Source of the DNA: Pegea sp. RAD2-039
Lineage: Eukaryota > Chordata > Thaliacea > Salpida > Salpidae
Length of the DNA stretch: 64,000 bases
NCBI GenBank assembly: GCA_034620365.1
Contig: JAQGEQ010000048.1
Span: 1,736,001 to 1,800,000, forward strand
Reading direction: 5' to 3'
In this document: one piece after another, positions 1-11,406 of the stretch
How the letters are laid out: the number at the start of each line of letters is the position of its first letter
How positions within the stretch are numbered: position 1 is the stretch's first letter
The notes under the pieces: generated by a model
The model's input: only the letters and a program-made list of their open reading frames with translations
Databases searched by the model: none
Told to the model about the DNA's origin: nothing
Made by a program: the position numbers and the translations under genes

Positions 1-31
1 TTATCAATTTAATGAAAGAAAATCAAAGAAC

Positions 32-185
32 CTGTAGATTGTTCACATTGATCAATACTTAACTGTACATAGGAACAAATATCTCTTCGAGCTTGCTCCT
101 GTACTAGTAGTTGATCGTCTTGTGCTGCAGCGAGCAAAATCTGAATGACATAAAAAACTTGGTTGAAAACGATTGTTAGCTTCAT
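32..185 (-). CDS. First coding exon of a secreted or membrane protein (partial)
   Basis: I do not recognise this protein. Reading leftwards from an ATG at 185, an open frame of 51 codons plus one base ends at a GT donor at about 31, so the gene continues off the left edge. The first 20 or so residues are hydrophobic, starting MKLTIVFNQVFYVIQ and ending LLAAA, which looks like a signal peptide. The rest, beginning QDDQLLVQEQARRD, is acidic and polar and contains two cysteines. The base composition is clearly richer in G+C than the surrounding DNA, which supports coding. An alternative is that the exon starts at a CAG acceptor at 141 and the hydrophobic part is intronic; the frame is open either way. 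Confidence 0.45.
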
Positions 186-1507
186 ATCGTTATGAAGTTG
201 TAGAAAGTTTGATACAAATTTGTTTAAGCAGAAATCTACTTTTGTAGTTTGTATCTCTTTTTTCTTAAAATCAGTTTTTCAACTTAATCTAGTTAAATCC
301 TACATGTAAATTTTAGTGCTATTTGTTTATTTATTCTTGATTAATCGCAATTTATTTAGTTTACAAGACGTTTATAACGATTAAAAAACCTAGAGTAACT
401 GTTGAAAATGATTTTTATAAACTCTTTTCGAAAAAGATTTCAATGAACATAGGTAATAGATAATTGTTAAATTTTGTTACAAAATTTGTTTTAAAGGCAA
501 ACCAAATTTTATAAAGTCAATAGGAATCTTGTAAGAGTGTAATAAACCAAGAATTATTTCACTGAATATTATTGACAGTTTTTATAAAATTATTTTTCCA
601 AAGTTTATAGATAGGTTAGTTTAAATTAAATTTGAAATTTTCCATTCAAATCAATAATTCCTAAGTTTTGATTTACCTAAATTATTTATAACGTTTATGA
701 ATTATCATATAATTGAAACATAATATTAATGAATAACAATTATTTATCTTCATTAATCCATAACTTGTATATTAAATATTTTACTCGATTTTTAAATAAC
801 ATAAAATATCTAAAAAAAAACTTTGATAAAATGATTTAAATTCAAACTTTGTTTAAATTAAGGCAATTCAAATGTCAACCTTGAATCACTGTCTTTGCAG
901 CTGCAAAAACTCTATTTACTTATTCGCAGTACTATTCATACTTACTTTAAAAGATTATTAATGAAAGATATAAGTTCGGATTAAAAGTTTGTCTGAGATA
1001 TTTGTTTTGCTTAGCATGTTTTGCAAATTGAAGAGTAATAAGTGATAATTAATAGATGTTCTTGGTTCGAAAACTGTTCAGCTTTATTCTATTATCAAAC
1101 CTACAAAATAAATCTAAAAAGTTTTACCGTCAGTACTAAATGCGTGAGTAGTAAATCCACAATTGTCACCCTATGCACAGTCATGGTGACAAAAATAGAT
1201 TTGAGGCTTACTTTAAAATCAACGAACAATAGCAGAATGAATTTATTAAATGTAATGGCTCTTTTATTGGTAACCTTCTTAGCTTGAACAAATGACAAAG
1301 TATTCATTTCTCTTTTCTGTCCTTTTTCTTATCTTACGAACATTTTTGGCACAAAAGAATTGGTTGTTATTGTTGTGTATCAAGTAGAAGGAGTGGTGTC
1401 CTCAGAACAAAGGATTTCAGCTGTAAAACCATTAGACGTTTTTTTAATAAGGGACAGTCTATAAAACTGCTGAGCTTGAACAGTTTTATCTATAAATAAA
1501 TCTTAAC
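186..1507. other. Non-coding AT-rich stretch
   Basis: Nothing recognisable. It lies between two divergent genes, so it probably contains both promoters, but I see no clear core promoter element. Overlapping short open frames on both strands near 1042-1307 have no exon boundaries or domain content and look like chance. Confidence 0.4.
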
Positions 1508-2575
1508 ATGCTACCAAAAGCCAGCTCGGAAGGTGCTACTGAAAAACGATCAACTGCTTACCGAAAACTGACTACAACAGAAGAAATGGAATTAACTCAA
1601 AAATTAACTCGTCAATCTGTGAGAAACACAAGGTTGGTGGTAGAGTGTTTATTTAAACGTTTAATATTCTAAAAATACAAATTAATCTTATATTTATTAA
1701 TTTGTAAACGATTTTTGTTAAAAAGAATACCTCTAGTAAGCTTATATCAATATTTTAATTTTTATTTACATTGATTATAATCCCTTTAAGAATGTAAATA
1801 TTTACTAGATTATAAAAACTCCTATAAATAGTATTTTTGTTCAGTATATACACAGGTAAATAAGGTTTTGTTTAAAATAATTTTTTTATCTTACAATAGT
1901 TTTTTATAATCACTAGCTACAAGAAGTTATATGTAGCTTATAATAATCAAGGATAAAATAGTTGAAAGATTTCATAATAAGCGTGCGTCTGAATTGGTTT
2001 AAAAATTAACTTCACTGAAAGTAATACATGTTTGTTACAGTTACAATTTTTGTTTCTATTATGGAAATAAAAATGACAACTTTTAATGATTTGATTAGTT
2101 TATACAAATAGATTTATTTATTGATCTTAGTATACTTTAGTAAAACATGGTACTAACCAGATTACATGATGTGAGTATAAAAAGAAACTGAAGGAATGTT
2201 GTAAGCGGATGATGTTAATTAGTAAAACAGATTAGTAGAATAATTTGTGACTCAACAAAGTAAAATTCATTTATTCAATAAGAAAATTAGTAAAGTGAAT
2301 TATGCAAATCAATTAAAAACTATAATCCAATTTTATTCCTACAATAATAAAAAATTACAGAAATTTTATTTTTATTGTTGATATTTTTATATTGAAGAGT
2401 CTTGATGCCTGAAAACTGGAAAAGAAGGAAATCGACCGAAGAGATTGATAAGATTGTGAATCGATTGACTAAGAACAATCACTTGTTACAAGCTGACTCC
2501 AGACGTGTAGCCACTGGTCGAATAAAGCAAATGGGAGATGTTGTTAACAGCTATGCATGGAAAGGTTACAATTAA
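1508..2575 (+). CDS. Small conserved-looking basic protein, two exons, 100 aa
   Basis: Exon 1 (1508-1632) starts at an ATG and ends in phase 2 at AG|gttggt. Exon 2 starts at 2398 after a TTGAAG acceptor and ends at TAA 2573-2575. The join gives a continuous 100-residue protein starting MLPKASSEGATEKRST and ending NSYAWKGYN. It is rich in Lys, Arg, Thr and Gln, has no signal peptide or membrane segment, and looks largely helical. The size and the aromatic C-terminal end recall small axonemal or microtubule-associated proteins, but I cannot assign a family. The matching splice phases and the higher G+C of both exons support a real gene. An additional exon in the 765-bp intron cannot be excluded. 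Confidence 0.6.
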
Positions 2576-4116
2576 TCTATTCTTTGCAATTTTAAAAACA
2601 ACTTTTTTAACTAAACTTTTTGCCTCGTTTTAATCATAACCGTTTTTGATTAGATTCTTCAATTTTTAGTAAATGATTCTACAAATCTTTGAATAATATT
2701 GTAAGTTAGGAAATGATTACATTTTTCCTAACTTATATTTTTTATGTACTGACATCAAAAGAAGTTCGTTCAAAAGTTTGTCGATTATTCTCAGCTGTTG
2801 CTTAAACTATTTTCATCGAAACGCACTAAGCTGTTTGCTCTATTTGTTAACCGAATTGTTTTTTTTTCTGTACAGCCTGTCAGCCAAATTGGCTACATTT
2901 TACCTGCACCTAGCAAACATCAATTCTTTTATCTTATTTATTTGTACAATTTCCTTAATTCCATGTTTATCAACTATAAACATCCTAAGTATAAACATGT
3001 TATATAAATATACGACTACGTTATAACTCGTTTAATCAAAATTGGTGATCTGTAGTTAGACATTGAAGTTATCCATCAGTTATCTAGTGACTTTTGACAA
3101 ACGATTTGATGACTGTAATAGTTTAGAGAAAGATATAAAGTAAAAGAGATAATAAAAAAGGATAAGGCTGGGTGAATGTATTAATTAATTCTTTCTTAGC
3201 GTAACATTTGTGTACAAATTGTTAAAAAAAGATAAACCAAACCTAATGCGAAATACCTAATTACAAGATATAATTTTGATTACGTTTTTACTCACTAAAA
3301 ATCGATCAGAAATTAGATCAATTGTAAAACTTTCTCAATGAGAAGCTACCTATTTTCCTAAATTTGATGAAAATAAAATCATTTGTAAAATTTTCAATTT
3401 GCTTTAAACTAACTGAAATAATTCTCTTTTATTTAGTGGCCTTCAGCACCATAAATATATAAAAAAATGTTTCTAATTTATTATTTTATCGTAAACAAAC
3501 TAAATAGACACAAATGGATGATCTAAAACAAATCATACACTTGCACTAAAGTGTTCAACTGAATAAATAAGTTTTTAAGTTAACTTTAAAAAAAAAGGGA
3601 ATTTTTTTAATAAGCTAGCTTTTCAATAAACTTATTAATTACTGTTAAATTAGATATCAAAATCTTAAACTGTAGATTTCAAGTTTTCATTATATTTTTA
3701 AGCATTTCAAGCTATGAAAAAGCTTTCAGCTTCAAATTTATTAAAGCAAGCATACAAAAGTAGACTTCAGTATTTTTTGGATGTTACAAGTACTTAAAAA
3801 TAAATTGATTTTAAAACAATAAAAATAACATCAATAAAATTGCTCGTAAAATGACTGCTTTAGTGATTTATGTACATGTGTGTTTAAAGCAGTTAATTCA
3901 TTTAATTCAAACATCAATGATTTAAAATCTTCGATTTTGAAGATAGAAAATAGTGATTAAAAATTGAAATTGAAAAACAAGATTAAGTACATCTTTGTTT
4001 GACATCACAGAGGTAGTGATAAGAAATGCAACATTTTCCAAAAAAAATTTAAATGAATAATAAATAAAACTTCGTAGCAAAAATGCCATTCGTGAATCAA
4101 TAAAAATTATAACAGC
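2576..4116. other. Non-coding AT-rich stretch
   Basis: No supported gene. Two overlapping open frames at 2778-3026 are low-complexity hydrophobic readings of AT-rich DNA. The two flanking genes converge here, so the stretch should contain both 3' ends. Confidence 0.4.
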
Positions 4117-7100
4117 TTAATAAGCAAATTTAACTTTGTTTTTTGAGTTTTTAATAAACGCATTTTCTCGAACAGTTTCCAACCCGGGTCCAACAGCATT
4201 GACTTTGCTGTGTTCTGGAGCTCTAATAAGTTTTTCCACCAGTTTCTTCGCCTTGCTTTCTAAATTGGCAGCTCATTTTATAATTTAAACTGGTTTGCAA
4301 ATTTACTTAAACATATAACTTACCTGTAATCATGATAGTTGGTTTTGACTTTTGATGAATCGTTGGTGAGATTTTAAGAGAATTTTTTAAAGTGGAACAA
4401 TTACTAAACAAAAATTAATTAATAATCACTACTTAAAACAAGTTTATTGACCTCGAAGATTCAGTGTTGTAGACTCTATTGCGGATTCCATCTCTTCTTA
4501 TGTTACCTGGAGCCTGAAAAATGAAAAGCTAGAAATTGTTGATTGGTTTTCATTACTGTATAGATCGACTTTTTTAGTTTGAAAGGTGATTTCCAACTTC
4601 AAATGATTTAAAGGCTTAAAAGTGAAAGGTGAAGAATGAAAACTTACACTGACGTTCATCTGTAGAGGATTGTTTTGTAGCCAATTAAAAACCTTCTGCG
4701 TTGGATCAATTGTGCTTGGTGGAGCTTGACAGATAACACGTGGTCGCTGAGTTTTGGCTGGTTTTATTGTGTTTCTATGTCATCAAATAGTGAATAAAAT
4801 TGAAAAAATGTTAACTGCATATTAGTAGAAGATTACAAAGTGCTACCTTGGGTGTTTAGAATCCAAGCTATAGTAATCTTCATCTTCAGAGTATCTAAAC
4901 AGAACAATTTTAACAAATTTTTGTTTAGAGATTAACTTACTCATCTTTTTCCTGACGGAATGTATTCATAATGTTAGCTACTTCATGAGGAGTGAACATT
5001 ACAGTTCGTTCACGTTTCAGTGAACACAAGTCCAAGCCCTTCGATCTTCTATCTCCATGTACTTTTTTCATCAACTCTATTGCTTCCTAAATCAAAGGTA
5101 TTTCATTGGCTTACCACTGAAGTTGAATTACCTTAGGAGTTACAAAGCATCCATTTGCAGGATTAATTCCCTGGGTGAGGATATCATTAATAACTTCAGC
5201 TGCTTCTTCGGGAGTCAGTTCAATCCCACAAGACTTTGGAAGAGCTTTTCGACTCTCAGGGTTTTCGCCTTTAGACAGCAAAATGAGTTTTAATTTTTTA
5301 AATTATTTTCACCTCTCGGCTTTAAGTTAGTGTTTGATCGTAGTTTGTTGAAGATCTGATCTTCTTCATGATCTTCAAAATCATCTTCAACTGACCCTAA
5401 AATGTTTCATAATTTATCTCAAGTGTAAAAATGTAAGACTTCTTGTAAATTGAAGTTATCAAATAACTTATGTAAGCTCATCAAAGTCTTTGATGTCTTT
5501 AAAGAGATTGTTTTGTTCAATTAAATGATTTTCTCGAACCGGGTAGATTGTTGGGTAATTTGACCAAATTTTGGGAGTTCGGAATCAAGGTTGAAATGTT
5601 CTTATTTCTGGAAGAAATTGAAGAATAAATTAAAGCGAAAGGAAAAAGTTGGAAAACTAACTTGTCATGTATTGGTAGTTGACTAAACTTATCAGCCTGC
5701 AATATTTCAACAGAAAATCAAATCATTTGTAACTGATGCAGCAAAATTACCATGTCATTAGGTAAGTGTTCGATCATGTGATTGCCTGTCGCTGAGTTCT
5801 TTAATTGATTGAAATGCTCATTAATCGGTTTGATCGAATCCGATGTTGACAAATTAGGCTGACTTTCATTTTTCGCTTCTGCAAGTTTGATTTATTTTTT
5901 TTAAATTCCTTTTGTAATTCAAATTTCTTTTTATGGGTTTTTTAAGTTTTATGTTTTTTGAAATGAGTTTACTACTCTACTAAATTAGTTTTATAACCCC
6001 CAAAATATTTTTATTAAAAAGAAAATTGATCAAAAGAATAGTTTTATTTTATTAAAGTAAACTTACTATTTTCTGTTGAAGTACAAGGAAGAGTATTTTC
6101 AGGACCATATGAAGTATTTTTTCCTCCATTTTCAGTATCTAGATCTTTAATGTCTTCAGATTTCTTTCTTCTTCTGATGAAGTTCCACCAATAGTAAGTT
6201 GCAGCAAGTGCAAGAACTAGAAGAATCACAATTGCAACGACGGCAATATTTGACAATCCTGAAGAACTGAAATACAAATTCAAGAGATTAAGTGAGCTAA
6301 TCATTATTTAATAGAAATATATAACTTGTTTAACTTACTCATCATCATTTTCCTGATGTTCACTACTTTCTATAAAATAATTCAATGCTTCATAATTACT
6401 TTGTTCTTGCAATAATAATTTGTATTAATATTATTCAGGTATCTTTATGTTAAAATTGGTGCTATAAGTCCTTTTATAATTTTTGAATACTGAAGTTTAA
6501 TTAATTTATTGGAAATACAACATATAAGTAATTACGCCTCTGAATCTGAACTCAAATAATCATTTTATTGAAAAGTGTTTCAAAAACTTGATTTTTTTTT
6601 AATTCCGTCTTTTTTTAATTAAATTAGATATTTAATCTTGGAAATTTATGTCTGAATATGTCTAATATTTTGCAGCAAACCTGTAATGAGATCAGTTGTT
6701 GTTACTATTGCTGAAGTTTCTGCTATTGTTGTTACAAAAACAGTAGTTGTTTCCATAAAAGTTGTGACTTCTACAGTTGTAGGTTGAACTGTAGTTGGAG
6801 GTGGAGGTGTTGGAACTGTAAATAGCTTGTAAATATGCTTGATGAAAAACTGAAGTTTTGAAATACTTTCTTCTTCGCAGCGCTCTCCACGATATGCTGG
6901 AGAGCAAGAACAAACGAAATCTAAGTTTCGAGCGAAACAAGATCCTCCGTTTTCACATGGATTAGGATCACAGTAAGATGGTTCTGCCAAAAAATTAAGT
7001 TGATGTGGAGCATAAAGTAGAAAAAGATGTCAAACCTATTTGACAAGCTACTCCAGAAAATCCTGAGGGACATTCACAATGAAAAGATCCTTCTAGATTT

Positions 7101-8321
7101 CTGCAGGTACCTCCATTTTGACAGGGTAATGAATTACATTCATTAATGTCTTGATCAGAAAAATAATAAGATTCAGTTTAGCAACAAATTTAAGAAGTAC
7201 CAATTTGACAATTAGTTCCTCCAAGACCTCCAGGACATTGGCACTTATAGTGAGATGCAAATCTCAAGCATGGAGCATCATGCAGACAAGGTGTTGAAGC
7301 ACACGGATCAGGTCCATGCAGTTCAACTATTGATAATAGAAGATGAAGATGTGAAAAGTTCAAATGATTAAAAACTTACATTCGTATGTCAGTTTAAAGC
7401 CCTTCATTGTATCAGCCCCATCACTTTTTAATACAATTATAAGAGGTCCTTTTCCTCTCAGTTTTCCTCCGTTTACAAACTCTAAACCGTCTCCACATCG
7501 TCTGATTTTTCACAGGTAAAGTTCAATTTATCTCATTACGAGTGTAGCACAAATATTTAAAGTAGTTCATTTCAATAAAAACATGAAGCGGTTAAATCAA
7601 GATTAATGTGTTTTTAGTTGTTAGCAGGTATTGAATTTCTAAGTATCTTCATGAGATACTACTCAATAAAAAGCTTTATTAGTAATATCGGCGGGACAAT
7701 AAACAATGGTGAAACAACTCACATGTCAGGAGTTGAATCTGGTTGAGTTGCTTCAAATATAAAGTTTACACAATCATAAGCACAATCCTCACTTTGCTCA
7801 ATCGAAAAGGTTTCAAAATTAATCTACGACCAGAAAATACTTCAATAGAATATTTACTAAATAGTTTAGATTAAATCTAAGATTAGAAAAGTAAAATTGA
7901 TTATCAAGATTCGAAAAGTGAAGTTGTTATAAGAAAGTACATTAATTATATTATCAGTGAACAGTCGGTATGTTGCAAAACAGTTCGTCGGATAATTATT
8001 CGGAAAATCTGGCGTGGTAATAAGGCCTTGTGGCTCGTAAAACTCTTCAGTAATTTTCATGGGACCTTCTTCACTGCTGACTAAAAATGTAAAAAACAAA
8101 ATAAAATCAATATATATCTACTAAATAATAATATATATGTCTTTGTGTTTCAAATATATTACTGCTTAAACTTAAAAATGTTACTTTTAAATTTTGTAGT
8201 TTTAAAAACTTGCTTAAATATCAAAGATTGCTTAATATAGAATTCTTTAAATTTTCAACTCACCTTTTAGTAAAAAACTGATAAAAAACAGAATAAACTC
8301 GGCAGTTCCAGCTACATACAT
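4117..8321 (-). CDS. CUB/EGF single-pass transmembrane receptor-like protein
   Basis: A multi-exon gene. The first exon (ATG at 8321) encodes a signal peptide starting [13 protein letters not shown]. The next three exons (about 7930-8085, 7740-7825, 7380-7500) form a CUB domain, with the motif [16 protein letters not shown]. Three EGF-like domains follow, one per exon, near 7325-7200, 7150-7040 and 6985-6885. The second EGF begins [14 protein letters not shown], typical of calcium-binding EGF. A Thr/Pro-rich stalk lies near 6830-6680. A short acidic exon and a transmembrane exon (6305-6070, [19 protein letters not shown] followed by RRRKK) come next. The cytoplasmic tail spans further exons down to TAA at 4117-4119. 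I recognise no domain in the tail; it includes [15 protein letters not shown] and [13 protein letters not shown]. The exon around 5466-5610 does not splice cleanly in any single frame, so the tail model is uncertain there. The domain order suggests a cell-surface adhesion or ligand-binding receptor. Confidence 0.8.
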
Positions 8322-10491
8322 TTTTACCTATATGTAAAATCTTAAGAATATATTTTATCAAAACCTAAGTAAGATATAAGCCCTCCACAGCTAGGAAAAA
8401 GATAAGAACTTTTCAAAACGCTATAGCTATTTGATTCTACTGCTTAATAATCGAATCTTTATAAACTAATCAATAAACTTACTTATAGTAAACAGTACAT
8501 TGAATTAAAATTTGTTGTTATGTGAATTGGAAAACATTTGATCATGAATTACACAACAAAATAAATAATCAAATTAATATTAATGAGTACTTTTTAAGCA
8601 CTATTAAGTGGCGTAACACAATGAAATTCAATGAAAAGCCGTTTATGAGAAATCATTAACTTTGTAATGCTTGCTTATTTATCTAAAGATTCTTATTTAA
8701 ATAATTTCGAAAACAATTATATCTCAGCGAAATTTTTTAATTTCAACAAAATGTCTGATATTTTTCAGAAAAATCACATTTTGCTTTTTTATAGTTTTTC
8801 AGACACTCAATAAAATCAATTTCAATATCCACTTCATTCAAAAAATTTTCTATGATTTATTTATAACATTTTACTGAGTAATTAGAACTGTAGAAAGCCA
8901 TCAATTTAGATTACATTCAAATTGATAAAATAATTCTATTAGAAACCTATTTCATATGTTTTATATCTTTTATTTTCATCAAATGATAATCTATAAATCA
9001 TAAAAACTCAATAAATTGAATAGCATTTAAAGCATAAAATCTATTGGAGAAGCAATTATTAATGTTCAGGAGGATAATATTAAAAGAGCTTTTGTGTTTA
9101 AGTAATCGATGAATAAACTGAAATAAGAACAGTGAATCTAAAATCATAATTAACAATAAACTAAGATTTGATAAAACAGATTATTCATTGCTTAGTTAGA
9201 CTGCTTATGTTTTCGGATGTTTTTGATCGGCAGTGTTTGCGACTAGCATACAAGCTGTCATTAAGACAGGAGTTTTATGACGCATGTTTAAATGAACCAG
9301 ATTTTAAAAATCAAAAAGGATAAATTTATATTATAAAAACCTATTCTATTAATCAAGAAACTTTTATTGGTTTGTTTGCATGAGCTGTGACGTCAAACAT
9401 CAAAGTTCTAATCTTGATGCTACAATATCACTAACAGATTTGTTTGTAGTAAGGCTTAAAGTCTTTTGAGTACTAATTTATATCCAACTTGTTGATTATC
9501 TTAAAAAATGATCCGTTTTATTGGAATATTTTTCTAATGTTTTGAATATCTTTTTTTGAATTGATTTTTATACATGACAATTTTAAGAGCAAATTAAAGT
9601 AGTTTAATGTATTTATCTAAAGAGTAACTTGCTTTTTTATTGCATCATTTTAAAGTAATGTTCTATTTCCTTAAATACTCAAACTTTAATTAAACGGAAA
9701 ATCAGCTATGTTTAGCAATGTGAAATATTATTTAAAAGTCTTCTTTTTAATTTGTTTAATTATTGTTAGATAAGCAACTCTTAATAGTTTTTGACTCGTT
9801 TTTCAACACATCTATCTTCTCTGATATTACTTCAATCTAAAATAATATTTAACTAGCTAAATAAATTTTGAACAATCAAATTTGTTGCAAAATACTAAAG
9901 TAGAGTTATTCTTTAGTTTTTCACGCTTTAAAAAAACAAATCTGTTGACTAGGGATTTTTAGAAAAAAGTCTTTTTTATTATTTCTAACGAAATTTGTAT
10001 CAACATTATACAAAAAGTGTAAGTCTAAACCTTTGAATTTATTTTTTGATAGCTAAGTATACTCCTTAAATGTTTAGTTCTAATGCACCCTATCACTATA
10101 TTTTAACTATTAATATAATTTCTGTAGATATTTGTCTTAGGCTTAGCCATGAATGTTTATAACAAAATTTGTTTTATATAATGAGAAATATTATATACTT
10201 AAGGTAGTGATATGAAAAAACTTAATCAATTGCTGATATTTATGCCAGTAGAAACTAAATTAAATATTTTATTATGATACAACAATTTTATTTCTACTTT
10301 ACATATAATTATTTATTCATTTTATATCAATTTTCTAAATAATGAAATATATTTGAATTTTACAAATGTATCAATAGATAATTATTTTATTGCTTTTTAT
10401 GATTTTTCATGATTATCTTTTTAGAAATTATTTTCTTTTTGATTTATATGCTTTTGTGGTTTTAATTTAATTCCAAAAAATTGATTTAATA
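8322..10491. other. Intergenic region
   Basis: About 2.2 kb of very AT-rich sequence between two divergent genes. I see no exon, repeat family member or RNA gene. It should contain the promoters of the CUB/EGF receptor gene and of CCDC124. Confidence 0.4.
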
Positions 10492-11178
10492 ATGCCGAAG
10501 AAATTTCAAGGGGTTAATACTAAAGCAGTTGAAGCAAGAAAGAAGAAATCCCAAAAAGCAACCCAATTAAAAGAGAAGCAACAAAAAGAAGCTGAAGATG
10601 CTCTGTGGGTTGATGATGACAAGCAAGCTTTGAAAAAACAACAACGTAAAGCTGCTCAAGAGAAGAAACGCTTGGATGCATTAAATAAAAAGAAAGAATT
10701 ACAAGATTTATTTAAGGAAGAAGAAGATGCTCTGCAGAAAGCTAAAAAATGTCCAAAAACCCAGAAGCTTACAAGAGCTCAAATAGAAAGAATAAAGGAA
10801 CAAGAGCAGATTAAGAAAGATGAAAAGAAAAAAGCTGAAGAGCTTGAAAAAAAGAAGATTACTTTGCAAGAAGATTTATTAACAGAGAATGTGAATCAAG
10901 TTATTGCTGATCAAATAAAAGAAGGTGAAATTGTTGAAGCAAGATCTGTAGAAGAAGCTATATCAGTATTAGGTATCAAAGAAGATGTTGAAAAACACCC
11001 TGAAAGAAGAATGAAAGCATCTTATAAAAAATTTGAAGAACAAAATATGCCCTTGATGAAAGCTGAAAATCCCTCACTCAGACTTTCTCAGTTAAGACAA
11101 ATGTTAAAAAAAGAATGGCATAAATCTCCTGAAAATCCAATGAACCAGCAGCATTCTAGCTATAATAGCAAAGCATGA
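10492..11178 (+). CDS. CCDC124: CCDC124 ortholog, ribosome-associated coiled-coil protein
   Basis: A single uninterrupted 228-codon frame. The start MPKKFQGVNTKAVEARKKK and the block ALWVDDDKQALKKQQRKAAQEKKRLD match the conserved CCDC124 N-terminus, and the human protein is about 223 residues. Residues 20-130 form a highly charged Lys/Glu coiled coil. The C-terminal part (SVEEAISVLG and RRMKASYKKFEEQNMPLMKAENPSLRLSQ) matches the conserved HMG-box-like end of the family. CCDC124/Lso2 proteins bind vacant ribosomes and help them recover from dormancy, and human CCDC124 is also reported at the midbody. The gene lacks introns here, unlike most neighbours. TUBGCP6 starts only 228 bp downstream on the same strand. 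Confidence 0.93.
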   Translation: MPKKFQGVNTKAVEARKKKSQKATQLKEKQQKEAEDALWVDDDKQALKKQQRKAAQEKKRLDALNKKKELQDLFKEEEDALQKAKKCPKTQKLTRAQIERIKEQEQIKKDEKKKAEELEKKKITLQEDLLTENVNQVIADQIKEGEIVEARSVEEAISVLGIKEDVEKHPERRMKASYKKFEEQNMPLMKAENPSLRLSQLRQMLKKEWHKSPENPMNQQHSSYNSKA

Positions 11179-11406
11179 TTGGTATAATTCTAACCTAAAC
11201 TACTCATGCTATACTTTCAATAAGAGTGTTTTATGCTTTTCTGTCCAAAAGCTTGTTTTATAATTGATTGTTATAATATTTTATTTTGGAATATGTTTTA
11301 TTTTGGTGTTATTAATTCTAATTTTAAATCTTAAGTATACTTATTCTACAGAATTATACTTTTTATCTTTGATTTCAAATTGTATAGTTTATGGAATATA
11401 TATAGT

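Noticed and set aside
1042..1307. Opposed open frames on both strands
   Set aside because: No domains and no splice context; likely random.
2778..3026. Two overlapping plus-strand frames of 82 and 69 codons
   Set aside because: Low-complexity hydrophobic translation, no exon borders, no conserved motif.
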